Position numbers and translations under genes: made by a program. Shown in pieces: positions 12,901 through 25,800 of a stretch of 64,000 nucleotides of DNA. The notes beneath the pieces were generated by a model. It was not told the DNA's origin and ran no database searches. It was given only the letters and a program-made list of their open reading frames with translations. Origin of the DNA: Bryopsis sp. KO-2023 (Eukaryota > Chlorophyta > Ulvophyceae > Bryopsidales > Bryopsidaceae); assembly GCA_030272585.1 (NCBI GenBank), contig BSYQ01000007.1, positions 2,422,001-2,486,000 on the forward strand, read 5' to 3'. Numbering within the stretch: position 1 is the first letter of the stretch; the number at the start of each line of letters is the position of its first letter.

Positions 12901-15900
12901 ACTTTCGGCAATTGCATCTTGAATATCGAATCGTGAAGATGCTCAAGTCTCAACCCCTGTTATGATTAGTCATAATGGATTTGTGGGAAATGTTTATCTC
13001 AGATTTCAAACAGGTGTTGGGTGTTCACATGTTGCTGTCTTGGTGTCAGGAATGCAAGAGTTGAGTGGAAATCTGCATGATCGAGTTTTGGTCTGCCTGC
13101 ATTATCAAAGGTCCGCGTCGGGCCATCTCACCCCATGCATGCCCCCGGCTAATAAACATGATGCAATGGATTCCTGCTCCTCCGATGAAAGGTACTTTTG
13201 ATTTGATGTCATGAAATGCAGAATCCCCAGAAGGAAAATTAGCACTAGCACTTTCACCGAATGCCCTCCGAAACATAAACTGTCATGTTTGGTAATTAGT
13301 TGCAGTTTTTCACGACAGAAAGTGGTTTCTGTGAAGGAAGGTAGTGGTGTGGATTGGCGTTCTGGTGTTTTTTTGCATTACGGTGAGAGCATATCACTGA
13401 GACATACTAAAAAGGGGCTGGGGTTTCTGGGATGATTCAGTTCGCAATCTCCTGGTATTGAGGATGGCAATGTGGAAATCGCGATCATCGTGAGGAAGGG
13501 TATCGGAGGAACTTGTCCGTTGAGGTCGGCTGCTCGGACGCTGGACTCCTCTGGTATTCTTCCGCTTCTCCTAGGGACGATCCCTTGGACGACACTGCAG
13601 AGTCCAGCACCTGCTTTGCCACAACAACGACCGACCCGTGAGACCTCCCTCTTGCCAATCAGGGAAACCATGGATTTTGAAAGACAAGCAGACGACGAAA
13701 GCAGGGCTGAGAAAGGGGCTTCTTATCCGTATCGCCTGGTATTGCCCCCTGGGAGGTCCGATGAAATTGACGATCGATGCGATGTTACCCCGCCGGTTTC
13801 GGTGTCTTCGATGGGGGAATGGTTCGACTCAGTCAAGGCCACAGCAGCTCAGATTCTCGGGGCGGAGGGAGACGATGCCACAGAATCAAATGGGGCAATG
13901 CTGAGCAAGGATGCCAATGTGAAAGACGAGGATCTCGACGAAGAATCAGTCGATGGGGTACAACCGAAATCGACAGACCCGGCATGCAAACCAGTTGGTG
14001 CGGAAATGTCGACACCTCGTCGCAAGCGGGGCCGGTCTGCTTTGTCTCAGGCCACGCCAGGGAGCGGCGTGTCTGACATGGGGACCCCAGTGACACCAGC
14101 AAGAGGAAATTTTGCAACGACGAAGACTGTACCCAGCACTCCATTCACTCCACATGCATTGAGGGAACTGTTGGATGATGAAGGGGACGACGAAGTAGAT
14201 GAGTTGATCAACGAGATGAAATCGATGAGTCAAGGACGGTGCGTGACTAGGTTTTCCTGTTCGATTGCGATGTACCTATGTCTGACATCAGCTGTGAACT
14301 GTACAAGGATTGATTTCTTCTGTCTCAAGCAAGGCTGGATTGGAATGTGAGGAATTTGTGTGCAATGGATCAGGGATAGGGATCCAGTGAGTGCATTGTC
14401 GATGTCCAAGCTGCGATTGTATACCCTCAGCTGTCGCCTCGAGATGTTTGTTCAAGAAGACCAATGGAAGTCCTTGGAAAAGTGAGCTTATTTTGATTTA
14501 GTACCACACACACACACACCCCCCTTCTCTTAGTGTCAAAAAAACTGAATTCAAAATGGCTTCGCCCCTAGTTTGGTCCCCAAAATACATTGCCTTCAAC
14601 AGAGGAGCAGCACATGAGTCAAAAAAATGCAATTAAAAACTGTTGGGAATTATCCAGGTGCGAGAAAGACACACTCTTTTCTATTGTTCGCGGGACGGAA
14701 GCTTGGTTGGCATCGAGAATCAAAGAGTGGAACAGCTTGAGACTGAAAGGATTTGCGGAGTGCATCGGGGCTGCTGCCGATCTGGACTCCGATGCCCAAG
14801 ATGATGAAAAGAGTGACATCGACTTGTCTGAGCCGCCCCCGAGCACTTCCTGTCAGGGGACCCCAATTCGTAGAGCCCGTCGGTCCTGCACTCAGAAAAA
14901 GGTGTACTACGGAATGGAAGGCAGCGATGATGACAATGATGGTGGCGTTGCAGAGGTGTTTTGCAAGGGTTTGGTGGATGCGGTGTGCTCCGAAGAGGAG
15001 GGGGGTGGGAAATCGCTGGACTCCCAGGGTCAGCCGATTGATGACTTGGATGGAAGGGAGCAAGGCTGTGATGCTGTGGAGGAGGGTAGCTACGAGGAGG
15101 AGGACGAGGAGGATGAGGAAGAAGAGGAGGAGGAGGAGGTGGTATTAAACTTGTCAAATCCCGAAATAGGAGATCTAGGGCCAGGGGATTTCTCCAGCCA
15201 AGTGGTCAAAGTTGCAGCGAGTGCTGCGTGTCTGGGTTCCATGCAAAGCGTGCCGAAGTCAGACATGCCGTGGCCGTACTACTTCATTTCAACCAGGGAT
15301 TGCTTCACGTATCATCTGCTCCCCATAAGGACAAGGGTGAGGAGATCCAGAAGGAAAAGAAATTTGAAGCCACAACTGATATTCATCATAGGTTTGCGTG
15401 GGGGGGCTGTGTCCAAATATGCTCCTTCGTGAAGTACATCAGTACTCGCTGCTCGTTTATCAGAAATTCAGGCAAAAATTGTCTTAAATCAAAACAGGGT
15501 TACTCAGTCGGGTGTCAAGGAGGAGGGTGTGTCCAACCCTGTGCTTTTTCTTTTGGGGTTGGGCTGCTGACTTGTCCGGTGTTTGTGATGGACTAGGTAA
15601 GACGCAACGGTCGTGAGTATGTGAGGACAGAGTTCTACTTTCAGCCAGGGGAGCTTCCTGCCGACTATCACCAGGTGAGACGCAACCGAAAGGAAAAAGC
15701 GGAAAGTAACACCCCCCACACACCCCCCCCCTCCTTTCTTCAACACATGGGCTTGCACCTGAGACTATTTCCTCACAGAGTTGAACAATTCTGTCGCTGT
15801 AGGTGGTTGCCAACAAGAAGAAGAAAGCGCCGGCAGAAGCTAACCCAGAAACCGAGCCCGATGAAAGCACTCCGAAGCGCACCAAGACCTCTCAATCTGA

Positions 15901-18900
15901 CGAAGAGAACGAAACCCAGGCAGACCCAAAGGTTGAATCCAATGGGGGTGGGAGCCTCCTTCGTCGAAGATCCAGCGACCTGCTTGCCAGTGATGGCTCC
16001 TTGGTGAACCTGCTACGGGGCACGGTGGTTGAATTCTCGGATGAACAGGACTCTGATGTCGAGGAGGAGGCGGATATCCTTTCTGTGCGTGGCGGTGGTG
16101 ACGGGGTGCAAAATGGAATGGAGTCCACCGCAGATCCATCCAGGGAATTGCTTACAGTGGCTACCGTTCCGGAAGAGGAGCCAATCGCTCAAGAAGATCC
16201 TCTATTCGCAGATTCGAAGTTGAATCAGGGGGAGGGCATGGATGTCGAGGGGGATTGGTCGATAACGGACCCTTGTCCAAAGGGGGCCTTTCCCGTTGGG
16301 GTGACAACATTCACAGAGCTGTTTTCTCCGGACGAGTTGAAGATGATCGAGGATATGGCGGATGGGGTCCATGAAATGTCGCTGAATGACCAGCTGCCAG
16401 ATGAGTGCTTCCACGAATCTGTGGGCAGAGGTGGAAACTTGAAACGGACCAAGTTTTTCTTCGGAGCTCGATATCTGTGGACGAGGGACCAGTTGGCTGA
16501 CCCCAATGCAAAAAGGGCCAGTGGAGTCAGGGTCGACGTTCCCAAGAATCCGAGATGGATGGAGGTGATTGCGATATTTATGAGAAAAAAAGGATGGCTC
16601 GGGGTGTGGAGTTTTGCTGCTGTGTCAGGGTTTGTTCTGTATTTGTGCTTTTACTGAGATCGGGGTTCGATTCTGTTGCAGGAAATGGTCGAGGGACCTC
16701 TCGTGACTTCGGACATTATTCCGAAAGATTTCATCAACTCTTGGGCATTGAACATGTACCATGATGGATCGGAGGGTATCCAGAGCCACTTCGACGATTC
16801 CACCAGATTCCACAGGCCGATTTACTCCCTCAGGTGATTGCGAGTTGTAAGTTTGACGCTTCCCTGGCACGTTGGCTAAGACGGAGTTTATTTGCCTTAT
16901 CGGAGTTTGTTTGCCTTATACGTTGGGTATGATTTGGGAGATTTTTTTGCTTTTTTTTCTTGTAGGTTGTTTTCAGACTCCAGGCTGTCGTTCGGAACCC
17001 AACTATATGGGTACACGAACGGAGCGTTCAACATCCCTATGCCGAGGGGCTGCATTACGGTGATGGAGGAGGGTAGCTATGCTGCAGATGGGGTCAAGCA
17101 TTGTGTCCGCCCCATGGACATGATGGGGAAAAACGCCGGGATCATCATGAGAAAGATCAACCCCGAAGCCATGATGGCCGCCTGGAAATTCCATCTCGAA
17201 GAGTCTGCCCTGTGGCTGAAATCCCTCAGTTTGGAGAACGACGCTGTTCCTTTCAAACAGAGGCAGACGAGGGTGAGCTCGGAGGAGCATTCCGTACGAA
17301 TGCCGGACGAAGCTTCCATTGCGAACGTGTGTCGCCGCGTGCTGGATCGGTGCATCCGGAAAATCGAACGGCAAGAGCTGGGGGTCGATGGTGAAGTCAG
17401 GAGCATCATGGAGGTTTTGATCCGGGGAGTGATTCGAGGCATCAACCAAGAGGAGATCGAATTGAAAAGAACACGACGGCGGGAAAGGATGGCGGTCAAA
17501 CAAGTGCTGGATGATATCGTGAGGAAGATCGAACAGCAGTCTCGCATGGAGCAGAGGCAAGAAAGGTTGCGCAAGGTTCAACACGGCCAAGTGAGGTCGG
17601 TGATGGAATCCATGATCCGGCGGCTCGAAAGGAACGACGTTGATTCGAGGAAAAGGAGAAGTCACACGAGCCATGGGGGGGACAGACAGAAACGATGCAT
17701 GACAGACTCGCTGGCTGCTGCTAGAGCTAAGGAGCAAATCAGCAATCAGTCCCTGATTGGCGTCGCAGAAGATGTAAGATTCGTCCGCTTGAAACGAAGC
17801 CTAGTCAAATCAGCGTATCCAACCCCCCGTCTGCTCTCTTCTTTCCTAAACCATTATTCAGATAAAACTTAACGGTGATGTTTGTGACTTTCAGCCAAGA
17901 GAATCCGTTCACCTTTCTTGAATCCGTTTTCTGCATTCGTTTGCACTGTAGATCGTGAAGCAAGCAGCAGCTGAACAGCCAGTGATGTTGGAGGCCGCCC
18001 AGGATCTTCTCCAGAAATTCGGATTGTCCTGGATAAAGGCTTTGAAGCAAAAACGCAACCACCGTCGCATGCAACAGCAGCAAATCGGACTCTCCGATCC
18101 GATCGCAGCCAGGTCACCCTCGGACCATTTCCTTGCGCATTGCGCCACCACAGATCAAACACCGATGCGCACCACTGCCCCCACGTTCCAGCCTCCCCCT
18201 GTTGTAGCCTGTCCTTCCTCCGATCTGCTATCGAATGGACCTCCAGTTGCGTGGATGGGGGGAGTGACAATGGGCATGATGTCCAACAGCATGCATGCCC
18301 CTCCAAGGCGAGACTTTCTTCGGGCAATCCCTACAGTCGTTTCGTTCTCCTCTGGGTTTGACCCCACTCTGCCAGTCGCACCAACCGCTCCAGTCTCCAT
18401 TTTTCAAAACCCAGGCCACTGCAAGGCTGAACTTACCCCGCAACCCGCTGGAGCTTCCTTGCCTCAGCCAAATCTGGTCCAGAAAGAGGCCCAGTCAGCG
18501 CAGGGAGGGATGTTTGCACAGGCTTTCGGGGAAATGTTCAACGTGTCGACTTTGTGCGAACCCAGCACTGTGCCAACATCTCAGTATCACTCCCCGGGTC
18601 AACCCAGCGGCTCAAATGAGCAGTGTATGAAACCAGAGTCCATCATGGAAACCCCTGGTCCGTCTGCTTCCAGTCCGATTGTACAGAATGGAGCATTGAT
18701 GAATGGAGTCCAGCACTTTGGGGAGCAGTTTTTGGCTGTCGAACGCAAAGCTTTGGTGCAGGAATTGGTCAACACTGTTCTAAAGGCTGTCATCCCTCTT
18801 GCCAAGCAAGCACCCGCTGCTTGTCCGAATGGGATGGGCACCCCCACTGAGGCCAATGGGGCTGTGGCGAGTGTTGCAGAGGATGCCTTGACGAAAGCGG

Positions 18901-20403
18901 ACAAGTTGATAGATTCCATCAATCTGGAGGAAGTTCTGAAAGGAACCCCTCGCGTGGCTCGTACCCCGAGCAAATCGCAGACGCCCTCTTCAAAGACACC
19001 GGAGGAGGGGAAAAGGAAATACAGTCTGGTGCCATGGTGTGTGTGTTTCCATTGCGAGGAACCTGGGGTTGACCCTGCCCAGCCTCCGAAAGGTATGACA
19101 CACGATGCGCGATGTTGTTCACTTGTCGAACTGTGTTAGATATTGATTTGCATGACTGACAACGTCTACAGCATGTTTTGATTTAAAACTCCTGCCCTTC
19201 ACCCATTAGGGAAAAAAAATCATGCTTTTGACATTTGACTCGCTCTTCACCCCTCCTCCCCCTCTACATCTTGATGATCTAAGTGGTGCTGAAAACTGCT
19301 TAAAAATATAAAATATAAAATATTCTTCTTTCCAATAGACCATGAAAAAGATGCAGAATCTGAGATGAGCTTTCAGTAGTCCCTGTTGAGCTCGTTTGAT
19401 GTGGTGTAGGCAAGAATGTGCCACTCCCGTCTGATGGGACCTTGCTGTGGCAATGTCGAGGAAAGTGCAGGAAATCTTACCATTTCAGATGCAAGGCTCC
19501 TCCGGCTGATGGGGACCATGGTGGGTGCATGCATTAATGGATGTGTGGACAATCATCTCGCTGTCAAAGTTTTCTGGCCGGTCAAGAAACTGCTTCAATT
19601 TAATTGGAGGCCAATCCACTCAAGATCTATTGTCAAGATGCATGAATAGTCTGGGGTCTATGTTTTTTTAATCCGCACAGCCCTGCCTGTTCCCCGACAT
19701 GACGCTTGCGTGCATTTTTTTGGTGCATTCTTTTAAGTTTCGTTTAAACTTACTGCATGAAAGTGCTGAAGAGTTGACTGTTTGGGCTGTTCTTCGACAG
19801 GCATGTGTGGGGACTGTGCCTCTGACAATCACGCCTGTGCGATATGCGGACAACGGACCAAGGATCTGGTAAAATGCAGTATGGGGGTCTGTGGAAAATT
19901 CTACCACCCCAGCTGCGTTTTTAGCAACCCGTTGACCAACGTGCTCCAGGGGACGTGGATTCCTGTGGGAAGCGTGGAGGGTGACAAAACGGGGATGAGG
20001 TTTCGCTGTCCTCAGCATTACTGCAGGACATGTGGATTGTCCGGGGCGAACATATACAGTGTCGCTTGCATTCGTTGCCCTGCAGCTTACCATTCCAGGT
20101 ATCACTTCGGTTTCTTTTCAGTATTCATATACTGAAGAATTTGCACGTTCTTGATTACTTGCTTTCACAGTTCTGTTTGAAGCCTTTTTTTTTTTGGCTG
20201 GGAGCAAGGTGGTGTGCCGTAGTTTTGCTTTGCACTTCTCGATCAATATATATGTAAATATATGTATGTATGTATACCTCTTGTTTCATGAATATGATGG
20301 GGGGGGTTATGCCCTTGTACGCAGGTGTTTACCTCCAGGCTGCAAGAAGCTATCCAAAAAATTGGTGTTGTGTCCCGAGCACCCACCAAAGCAAAACATT
20401 TGA
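9978..20403 (+). CDS. AlkB-like 2OG-Fe(II) dioxygenase fused to C-terminal PHD fingers (large chromatin-type protein; 5' end unresolved)
   Basis: Seventeen exons join in phase: ?-11465, 11879-12085, 12378-12539, 12640-12763, 13111-13191, 13222-13291, 13441-14238, 14374-14481, 14658-15336, 15597-15674, 15803-16564, 16682-16833, 16966-17773, 17952-19092, 19410-19520, 19801-20098, 20325-20403; about 2,380 codons. The first 1,400 residues are mostly acidic, Ser/Gly-rich and disordered-looking. Then comes an AlkB fold: HFDDS supplies the His-x-Asp iron ligands, LFSDSRLSFG and GVKHCVRP the second His, and IIMRK the 2-oxoglutarate Arg. This pattern resembles ALKBH5/ALKBH10 RNA demethylases. A helical Arg/Glu-rich stretch and a Pro/Gln-rich linker follow. 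The C-terminus has PHD-type clusters (CRKSYHFRC; HACAICG ... CGKFYHPSC; YCRTCG ... CPAAYHSRC) most like plant EDM2. The window's first in-frame ATG is at 10488, so the start is probably on an earlier exon. Demethylation of nucleic acid at chromatin is inferred. Confidence 0.82.
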
Positions 20404-21398
20404 GGATACGTTACTGACACCAGCCTTAGCTCTTGTATGTGGTGTCGTTTTTTTTTCTGTTTCTTAGTTTTTTTTTACTCGTGGAGTTTTTCACCGGTCT
20501 GGAGGATTTTTTTTTGCCAATTTGTTCATGGGGAATATATTGGGATGGGTCTGTCGATATTATCACTTTCAGTTCCCTTTTTTCTGTTTTTGTTTTGTTT
20601 AAATCGAGGTGGAAGTTGGGGGCGGGGGGGGGGGGAGAATACCTCCCTGTTGTCCTTGGGGGTTTATTTTTGGAATGAGTATGCATATCAATGCACAAGT
20701 GCTATTTATCCTTATCGTTTTTTTGATTCTCAAGCTAGTTGATTTTGCTTGGCAATTTTTATGCTGCTAGTAAGAAATGCTGCACAAAAAGTGCTCTTTT
20801 AGGAAGGCGTTTTGGAGGGGAGGTGGGAGGAAAGCAAAACAAAGAGACAAGCATATTGACATCGGATTTTCGAGCGAAAAAAAAAAAGGGGGTACATATT
20901 GTTGGCAAGGGTTCCTTTTTCTATTGTTTTAAAGTGGCAGCGAATAGAAAGTTTGAGGATTAAAACATTTCAAGTTTATTACCAGTCTGTGCATCAGGCT
21001 TTCCTTCCCCCAAGCACGTGGTAGTCAAGCATCACCATCCACAGCAGTTGAAATGAGCATCCAACGCACTACTCTTTTTTGCACATCCCCCTCTCAGAAG
21101 TATTTTTTCCTGGGCCTATTCACCCCAAAACATTGAGAGTGTACAACAAGAAGCTGAAGGACGCAAATTGTACAGATTGTCCCATCGATTGATTTAATCG
21201 CCAAACCCCTCCCGCCGAATTTTGGGTCGGGATCAATTCGCTCCTTCGGTCTATCTTAATATGGTCAGAGATTAGAGATTAGAGAATTAGATATGACTAA
21301 ACACGCAGAAGGCGCCCGCCCTTGAGAACCCTGGATTTCTGTCTGAAAAGCGACACTCCACTCCCGCCCGCCACCACCAATCCATCCCGAACAGGGCG
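20404..21398. other. Intergenic, no gene seen
   Basis: About 1 kb of T-rich sequence following the stop of the AlkB-PHD gene and preceding the WD40 gene. It contains G runs (about 20625-20636) and T runs but no open frame with recognisable features. The first part is presumably 3' UTR of the upstream gene and the last part the promoter of the downstream gene. Confidence 0.5.
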
Positions 21399-23944
21399 AT
21401 GCTTATCAGGCAAAACGATCCACTTTTAGGGCACCTCGCCTGGGAGATCATTCAAGCAAGTATGGAGGTGTATGAGTTGCAGCTGGGGCACCGACTACCA
21501 TCGTCTGGGAGACTTCTTTGCAGGGAGCTTGCTCGACGGCGGCACGCGATTTGCCGCATGCGCAGGATGAAGGTGCAGATCACAACCCCTTAAGGCCCCT
21601 GCTGCCACGAAATTTCCCATTCGGAATAACCACGCGGGTTGTGATCGCAGAGCATCCAGGGCATCGCGTTTTTCCCCCAAGCACCTGATAAGCTGGTCTG
21701 GTGAGGACTTCGTGGTGCTTGGGGTCAACAGAAGGGCAGCGTTATCGGTTGTGATTGACGTTATCCTGTATCGTTTTTTCGAATGTGAGTTCAGTGCGGG
21801 AGGGGATGGAGAGCTGTCTTTCTTTAGAATCGACCCCGTGTCTCCTTCGATCCGGCAGTGCGGAATCGGAAGCTTCAACACATCGGTACGCCCCGTCCAG
21901 CCAAGTTGGCATGCACCCGCGTCGCCGATGAACATGTCTAGATAGGCTGTTGTTTGGTCCAGGATGATCATTTGCTGCCTAACGTTGCTGCCCACAGCCG
22001 CATGATCACATGCATGCGTCTCGATCGGCGGGGTAGGCGCATCGCCACCACAAGTCTGGATAAAACAGTCGGGATTTGCGACGCAGAAAGAGGTAATTTT
22101 TTCATCGACTGTGTTCGGTCAGACATCCTGCGCAGCTTTTGTTCGAAATTCATCTTTAACCAGGAAACTTGGTGTTTGGCCGTTTGATTCGGGCAGCCAT
22201 GTCTGGGAGGTATTGTCAGGTGAGCATGTTCCACGCCCACGAAAGGTGTGTGATGGGCTGCGACTTTGATTTTGATGGCGTTGTTTTGGCTACGTGCGGA
22301 GCAGATGATACGGTGAAGTGAGCTCCGAACGCTGAACATCTTTCTTTGGTGAAATTCGCATTAAACGCATTTCCAGAGTTAGCGCTATAACCGCTGCCTT
22401 GGGTAGCTTTTGAAAGCAAAATGTCGACTGGGTTTGTTCTTTGGTAAAGTCTTTCTGAGTTATATAGAGTTTTCCCAAGCTTATGTAGACTTGCTGTGTG
22501 TGCTCGCAAGAGTCAAGAATTTACATCGTTTTCAGTGTGTTTATGTGCGGCGATGGTTTTTTCAGGCTTTGGGAGGAAAGATCTCGAGTTGCCTCGATGT
22601 CTTTCCGCACATCTTGTGAAAGCGTGGCGTTCCATCCAGGAAGCTGCACCGCTTTGTGGACGGCCGGGCGATCAGGAGTCTTGTTGTGGGATTTGCGAAT
22701 GGTTCGAAAAAACTTCGGTGAGTGTGAAGGCAGTCCTGGCGTCTTTATCGCCACGCTGTTGAAAGGAAGGGGTCGCCGAAGGGTTTAAACCAGCAGACAA
22801 TCGACCTCAAATGCCCTGACATCACAATTGTGGGTTTCAGAAGAAGATGCGCAGGTGAGCTCGCTTACGGCGTGCGAGGAATCCACATCGCAACCAAGGA
22901 CGCCAGCGAACAGAAGATCCGGTGCGCGACCGACGAGCGAACCAGCGACGGATAGGGACGCCCAAATGAACTGTGGCAGTTGGATGCTTGGTGGCTGGGA
23001 TGTGGATGGCGAGAAGCCTTCCACAAGCCATCCTGGTATTGACCGGCACTCCACGATGGCTGGTGCGGATCCAACACTCAGTGTGGGACGCATTGGACGT
23101 GCAACCCACTCAATGCCACGGAGTCGACGAAGCGATGAATTCAATACTCGACTGAAGTGTGGGACATACGAATCGAACAACGTATGTAATGCATTCACTG
23201 AAACACTCGTGCGTGTTCGTGTGGGCTATTGGAGATAAGACTGGAGTTCTTTTGTGGTTCAGGCTGTGCTGGCGGAATGCTTCTCGTCCAACAAGAGCGC
23301 CAATTCGGTTTTTAACCGTGAAAGCGGCCAGTATGAGTGTCCGTTCACTCCACACACGACCGTGGTTTCTCGAGTGACGCCTTTCCCGAGGTGAACGTCA
23401 GTTTGCCTTGGCATGAGCGAGCGTAGGCTTTCGTATTTCGGATCTGACAGAGGCGGTAGTTTTTTTTCTCTCAGCGGAACGCACGTTCTGACGACAGCGA
23501 ACGAAGGAAAGCATAAAATGTGGACGATTGAAGGAGAGGGCTGCGCAACTTTCTCCAACCACGAGACGCGTCGAAGATATTTCCCACGAATCACCCAACC
23601 CATAATTGTCGATGACGAAATAGTCGTTTGCGGAGGGGATTCTGGCAGGTGGAGTGGAAAATATTTCTGAACTTTTGACGCTTTAGAAAACGTTGAGTTA
23701 CAGCAGAAGCCACGGATGAGTGTCCTGTTTTTCTGTACGCTTGCTTTCACTGGCTTATGGTTGCAGGATATGGGCTTGGGACATCGAAGAAGTGCTTTTG
23801 CGCTCACACCTTCCAGATCATGATAACACAAACGTGGCATTCGAGCTGCAATGTCGAGGAGCGTCGACGTGTATGAGTTCCAGCAAGGAGACTGGTTGCT
23901 TGGCGGTCGGCAACTCGAGAGGGACAATTACCGTTCTGTATTAG
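21399..23944 (+). CDS. WD40-repeat protein with WDxR motif (possible DDB1-CUL4 associated factor)
   Basis: Ten exons join in phase: 21399-21572, 21651-21700, 21795-21885, 21963-22092, 22164-22317, 22566-22717, 22841-23181, 23263-23390, 23451-23648, 23767-23944; 531 codons. WD40-type repeats are clear: AHSRMITCMRLDRRGRRIAT, AHERCVMGCDFDFDGVVLAT followed by DDTVKLW, CESVAFHPGS ... GVLLWDLRM, THVLTTANEGKHKMW, and VVCGGDSGRIWAWDIE. The WDLR sequence matches the WDxR motif by which DCAF proteins bind DDB1 in CUL4 ubiquitin ligases, so a substrate-receptor role is plausible but unproven. A Ser/Thr/Arg-rich insert (22850-23180) breaks the propeller. The start is the first ATG of the open exon. The frame ends at TAG just after GTITVLY; a spliced alternative end is discussed in the findings. 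Confidence 0.78.
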
Positions 23945-24994
23945 TGGGATGTCGACAACATGAGCGATGATATACTACATGTACTTAAGTATGACATTAC
24001 TAACACTGATTTGCAGGCAGAAATCTTGCAAGTTGATCAACCAAGGGTTGTGGTTGCTTGGTGATTCGAAGGGGTTGTTGCTTCATGTTGATATTATGGT
24101 GTGAAAGTATTATCCTCCTTCCAGCTGTGCAGGTGTTCCATGTCTGTTTGTTTGTTTTTTTTAACTGGTACAAAGTCATGAATAATGGGAACTTGAATTT
24201 GTGGCAAGTTTTGGGGGCACTTTCTGTGCAACCACTTGCTGAGGGGTCATCTTCTGAGGGGTTACATCAACGTCTTCCATATCTTATGAAGGCAGAACAC
24301 TTTTCACCCTCTGCCCCAGAGACCTCTGGTGTCAACCTGAAGATGATGAAATAGGGGTGTAGAACCCACTGCTGGCGTTGAGTGTTTTTGGCGGGCAGGC
24401 GTTTCGCACTATGGTGTGTGGAGCACACTTGTGAGTCAAAATCTTTTAGTTTTCTTCACCTTGTGGGGGATGAATAATCGAATCGTTGTGCCACAATGTC
24501 CAGAGGCAGAATCAGAGGTGAAAAAACTGTCGATATTTTTGATTGGGCACGTATTGAGAAACGTTCCTGACAATGAATGCAACACAGACAGCTCCTTCAT
24601 CACCTCCACCTACCTTTCTTGCACAGTTTCACTGAAACAATCCAATTTAAAAGAGCAACTACTAAAGAAGTTCGAAACTTTCAGAACTCTTGAAGGTCGC
24701 TGGAAACAAATAAAAAAACTGGACTGGCATCGACTCGTGCCTGCACGCATCTTGCGAAAGCCATAAATATGTTCTCAGGGCAATGGCATTTAGGTCAACA
24801 CACTCAATTGAATTCCAATCCACCGCCTGAAGTGTTCAGAAATAGAACCAAGTTTTGAAAAACTGCATTTCTACTCCGTACGAGTCGATACGGCAGCGAG
24901 GACATACAGATCTCTCTAGACAGAGAAAGAATTCTTTGGCTTTGACACTTAAAAGTGTCGACAGATAATTACACTGAGAGTTGATCAACAAGAC
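23945..24994. other. Region between the WD40 gene and CACTA-1; possible coding pieces
   Basis: Two open plus-strand stretches read moderately like protein: 24178-24354 (VMNNGNLNLW to a stop) and 24416-24766 (contains QSNLKEQLLKKFETFRTLEG). They could be a 3' continuation of the WD40 gene or a small separate gene, but splice phases do not settle it. A TACTAAC sequence just upstream of a TTTGCAG at about 24012 looks like a real branch point and acceptor, which supports some splicing here. Confidence 0.3.
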
Positions 24995-25087
24995 CACTAT
25001 GGGAAAACCCGCTCTGTGCGGGGTAGTAAAATCACCGTCGACTTCCGCCGAAAATCGAAGTCGCGAAAACCGACGCGGCAGTGAAAG

Positions 25088-25128
25088 GGAATGGTCGGAA
25101 ATACCTGGGTTCGACTCCCAGGCATTCC
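25088..25128 (+). other. tRNA-minihelix-like hairpin in the left end of CACTA-1
   Basis: Forty-one nucleotides fold as an outer stem GGAATG / CATTCC and an inner stem-loop CTGGG-TTCGACT-CCCAG, identical in form to a tRNA T-arm stacked on an acceptor stem, with D-arm and anticodon arm missing. The same structure sits at 28711-28751 in CACTA-2 with the outer stem changed to GGAACG / CGTTCC, a compensated pair. Confidence 0.7.
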
Positions 25129-25559
25129 TGTGACGATCTCGGGCCGGAAAACGCCGTCGCTGACGAAGTCGTCAGCGACGGATGAAACCGCTGAAATCAA
25201 CCTCGCACAGTCAACCCCGCACAGAACAGTAACCCCGCACAGAGTTGTGTGCGAGGTTATTGTCCTGTGCGGGGTAGGGTTGACGTCACCGAATCGCGAA
25301 ATGCGGTGGATGGTGTGATCTGTCACACTCGTTTTGAATGACAGTTCGCAGATCTCTATCGTGTGCTGGGGTCGAACGAAAATGGCCAGGGGAGGCAGCA
25401 CTCGGTCGAGTCCCTCGCGAGGGACTCGCGGACCTCCAATAGGCTGAGAGCCATGCAGTCGACGGAGGATCGCTGCCATGCGTGGTCCAAGCGTGGGAAC
25501 GAGATCTTTGGAGGTCGGTTGGTGAAAAGGGGTCATGGACGACGCCTGCGGGAAAAAAT

Positions 25560-25800
25560 AAACCCTCAACAACGAAGGCAACATCCAGGCAATCGCCACC
25601 ATTGACAGAATCCCCTTCAGAAGAAGAAGACGATCCCAAACCTTAAGAGGAAGAGGGCTCGGGGCCGGACTGGGTGGTGCTCGTTGCAATCACAGATGAA
25701 ATCGAACCTCCTGAAGACGCTGCTGCCTTTATCGCAACACCACCAGGAACGCTGCCCTCACCAACGCAAGGCCGGCCGGCCGGCTGTAGTGGTAGGACTG
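25560..25800 (+). pseudogene. Decayed coding fragment inside CACTA-1
   Basis: One plus frame reads SRQSPPLTESPSEEEDDPKP, then a TAA stop, then EEEGSGPDWVVLVAITDE and on to PPEDAAAFIATPP. The protein-like composition on both sides of a single stop suggests an exon that has acquired a nonsense codon. No family is recognised. Confidence 0.3.

Noticed and set aside
13306..13381. Possible exon KVVSVKEGSGVDWRSG
   Set aside because: Using it would require a 14-nt intron or create a stop; splicing 13291 to 13441 keeps phase instead.
24997..25689. 230-codon minus ORF across the left end of CACTA-1
   Set aside because: It runs through the TIR and minihelix, has no recognisable domain, and is explained by GC-rich repeat composition.
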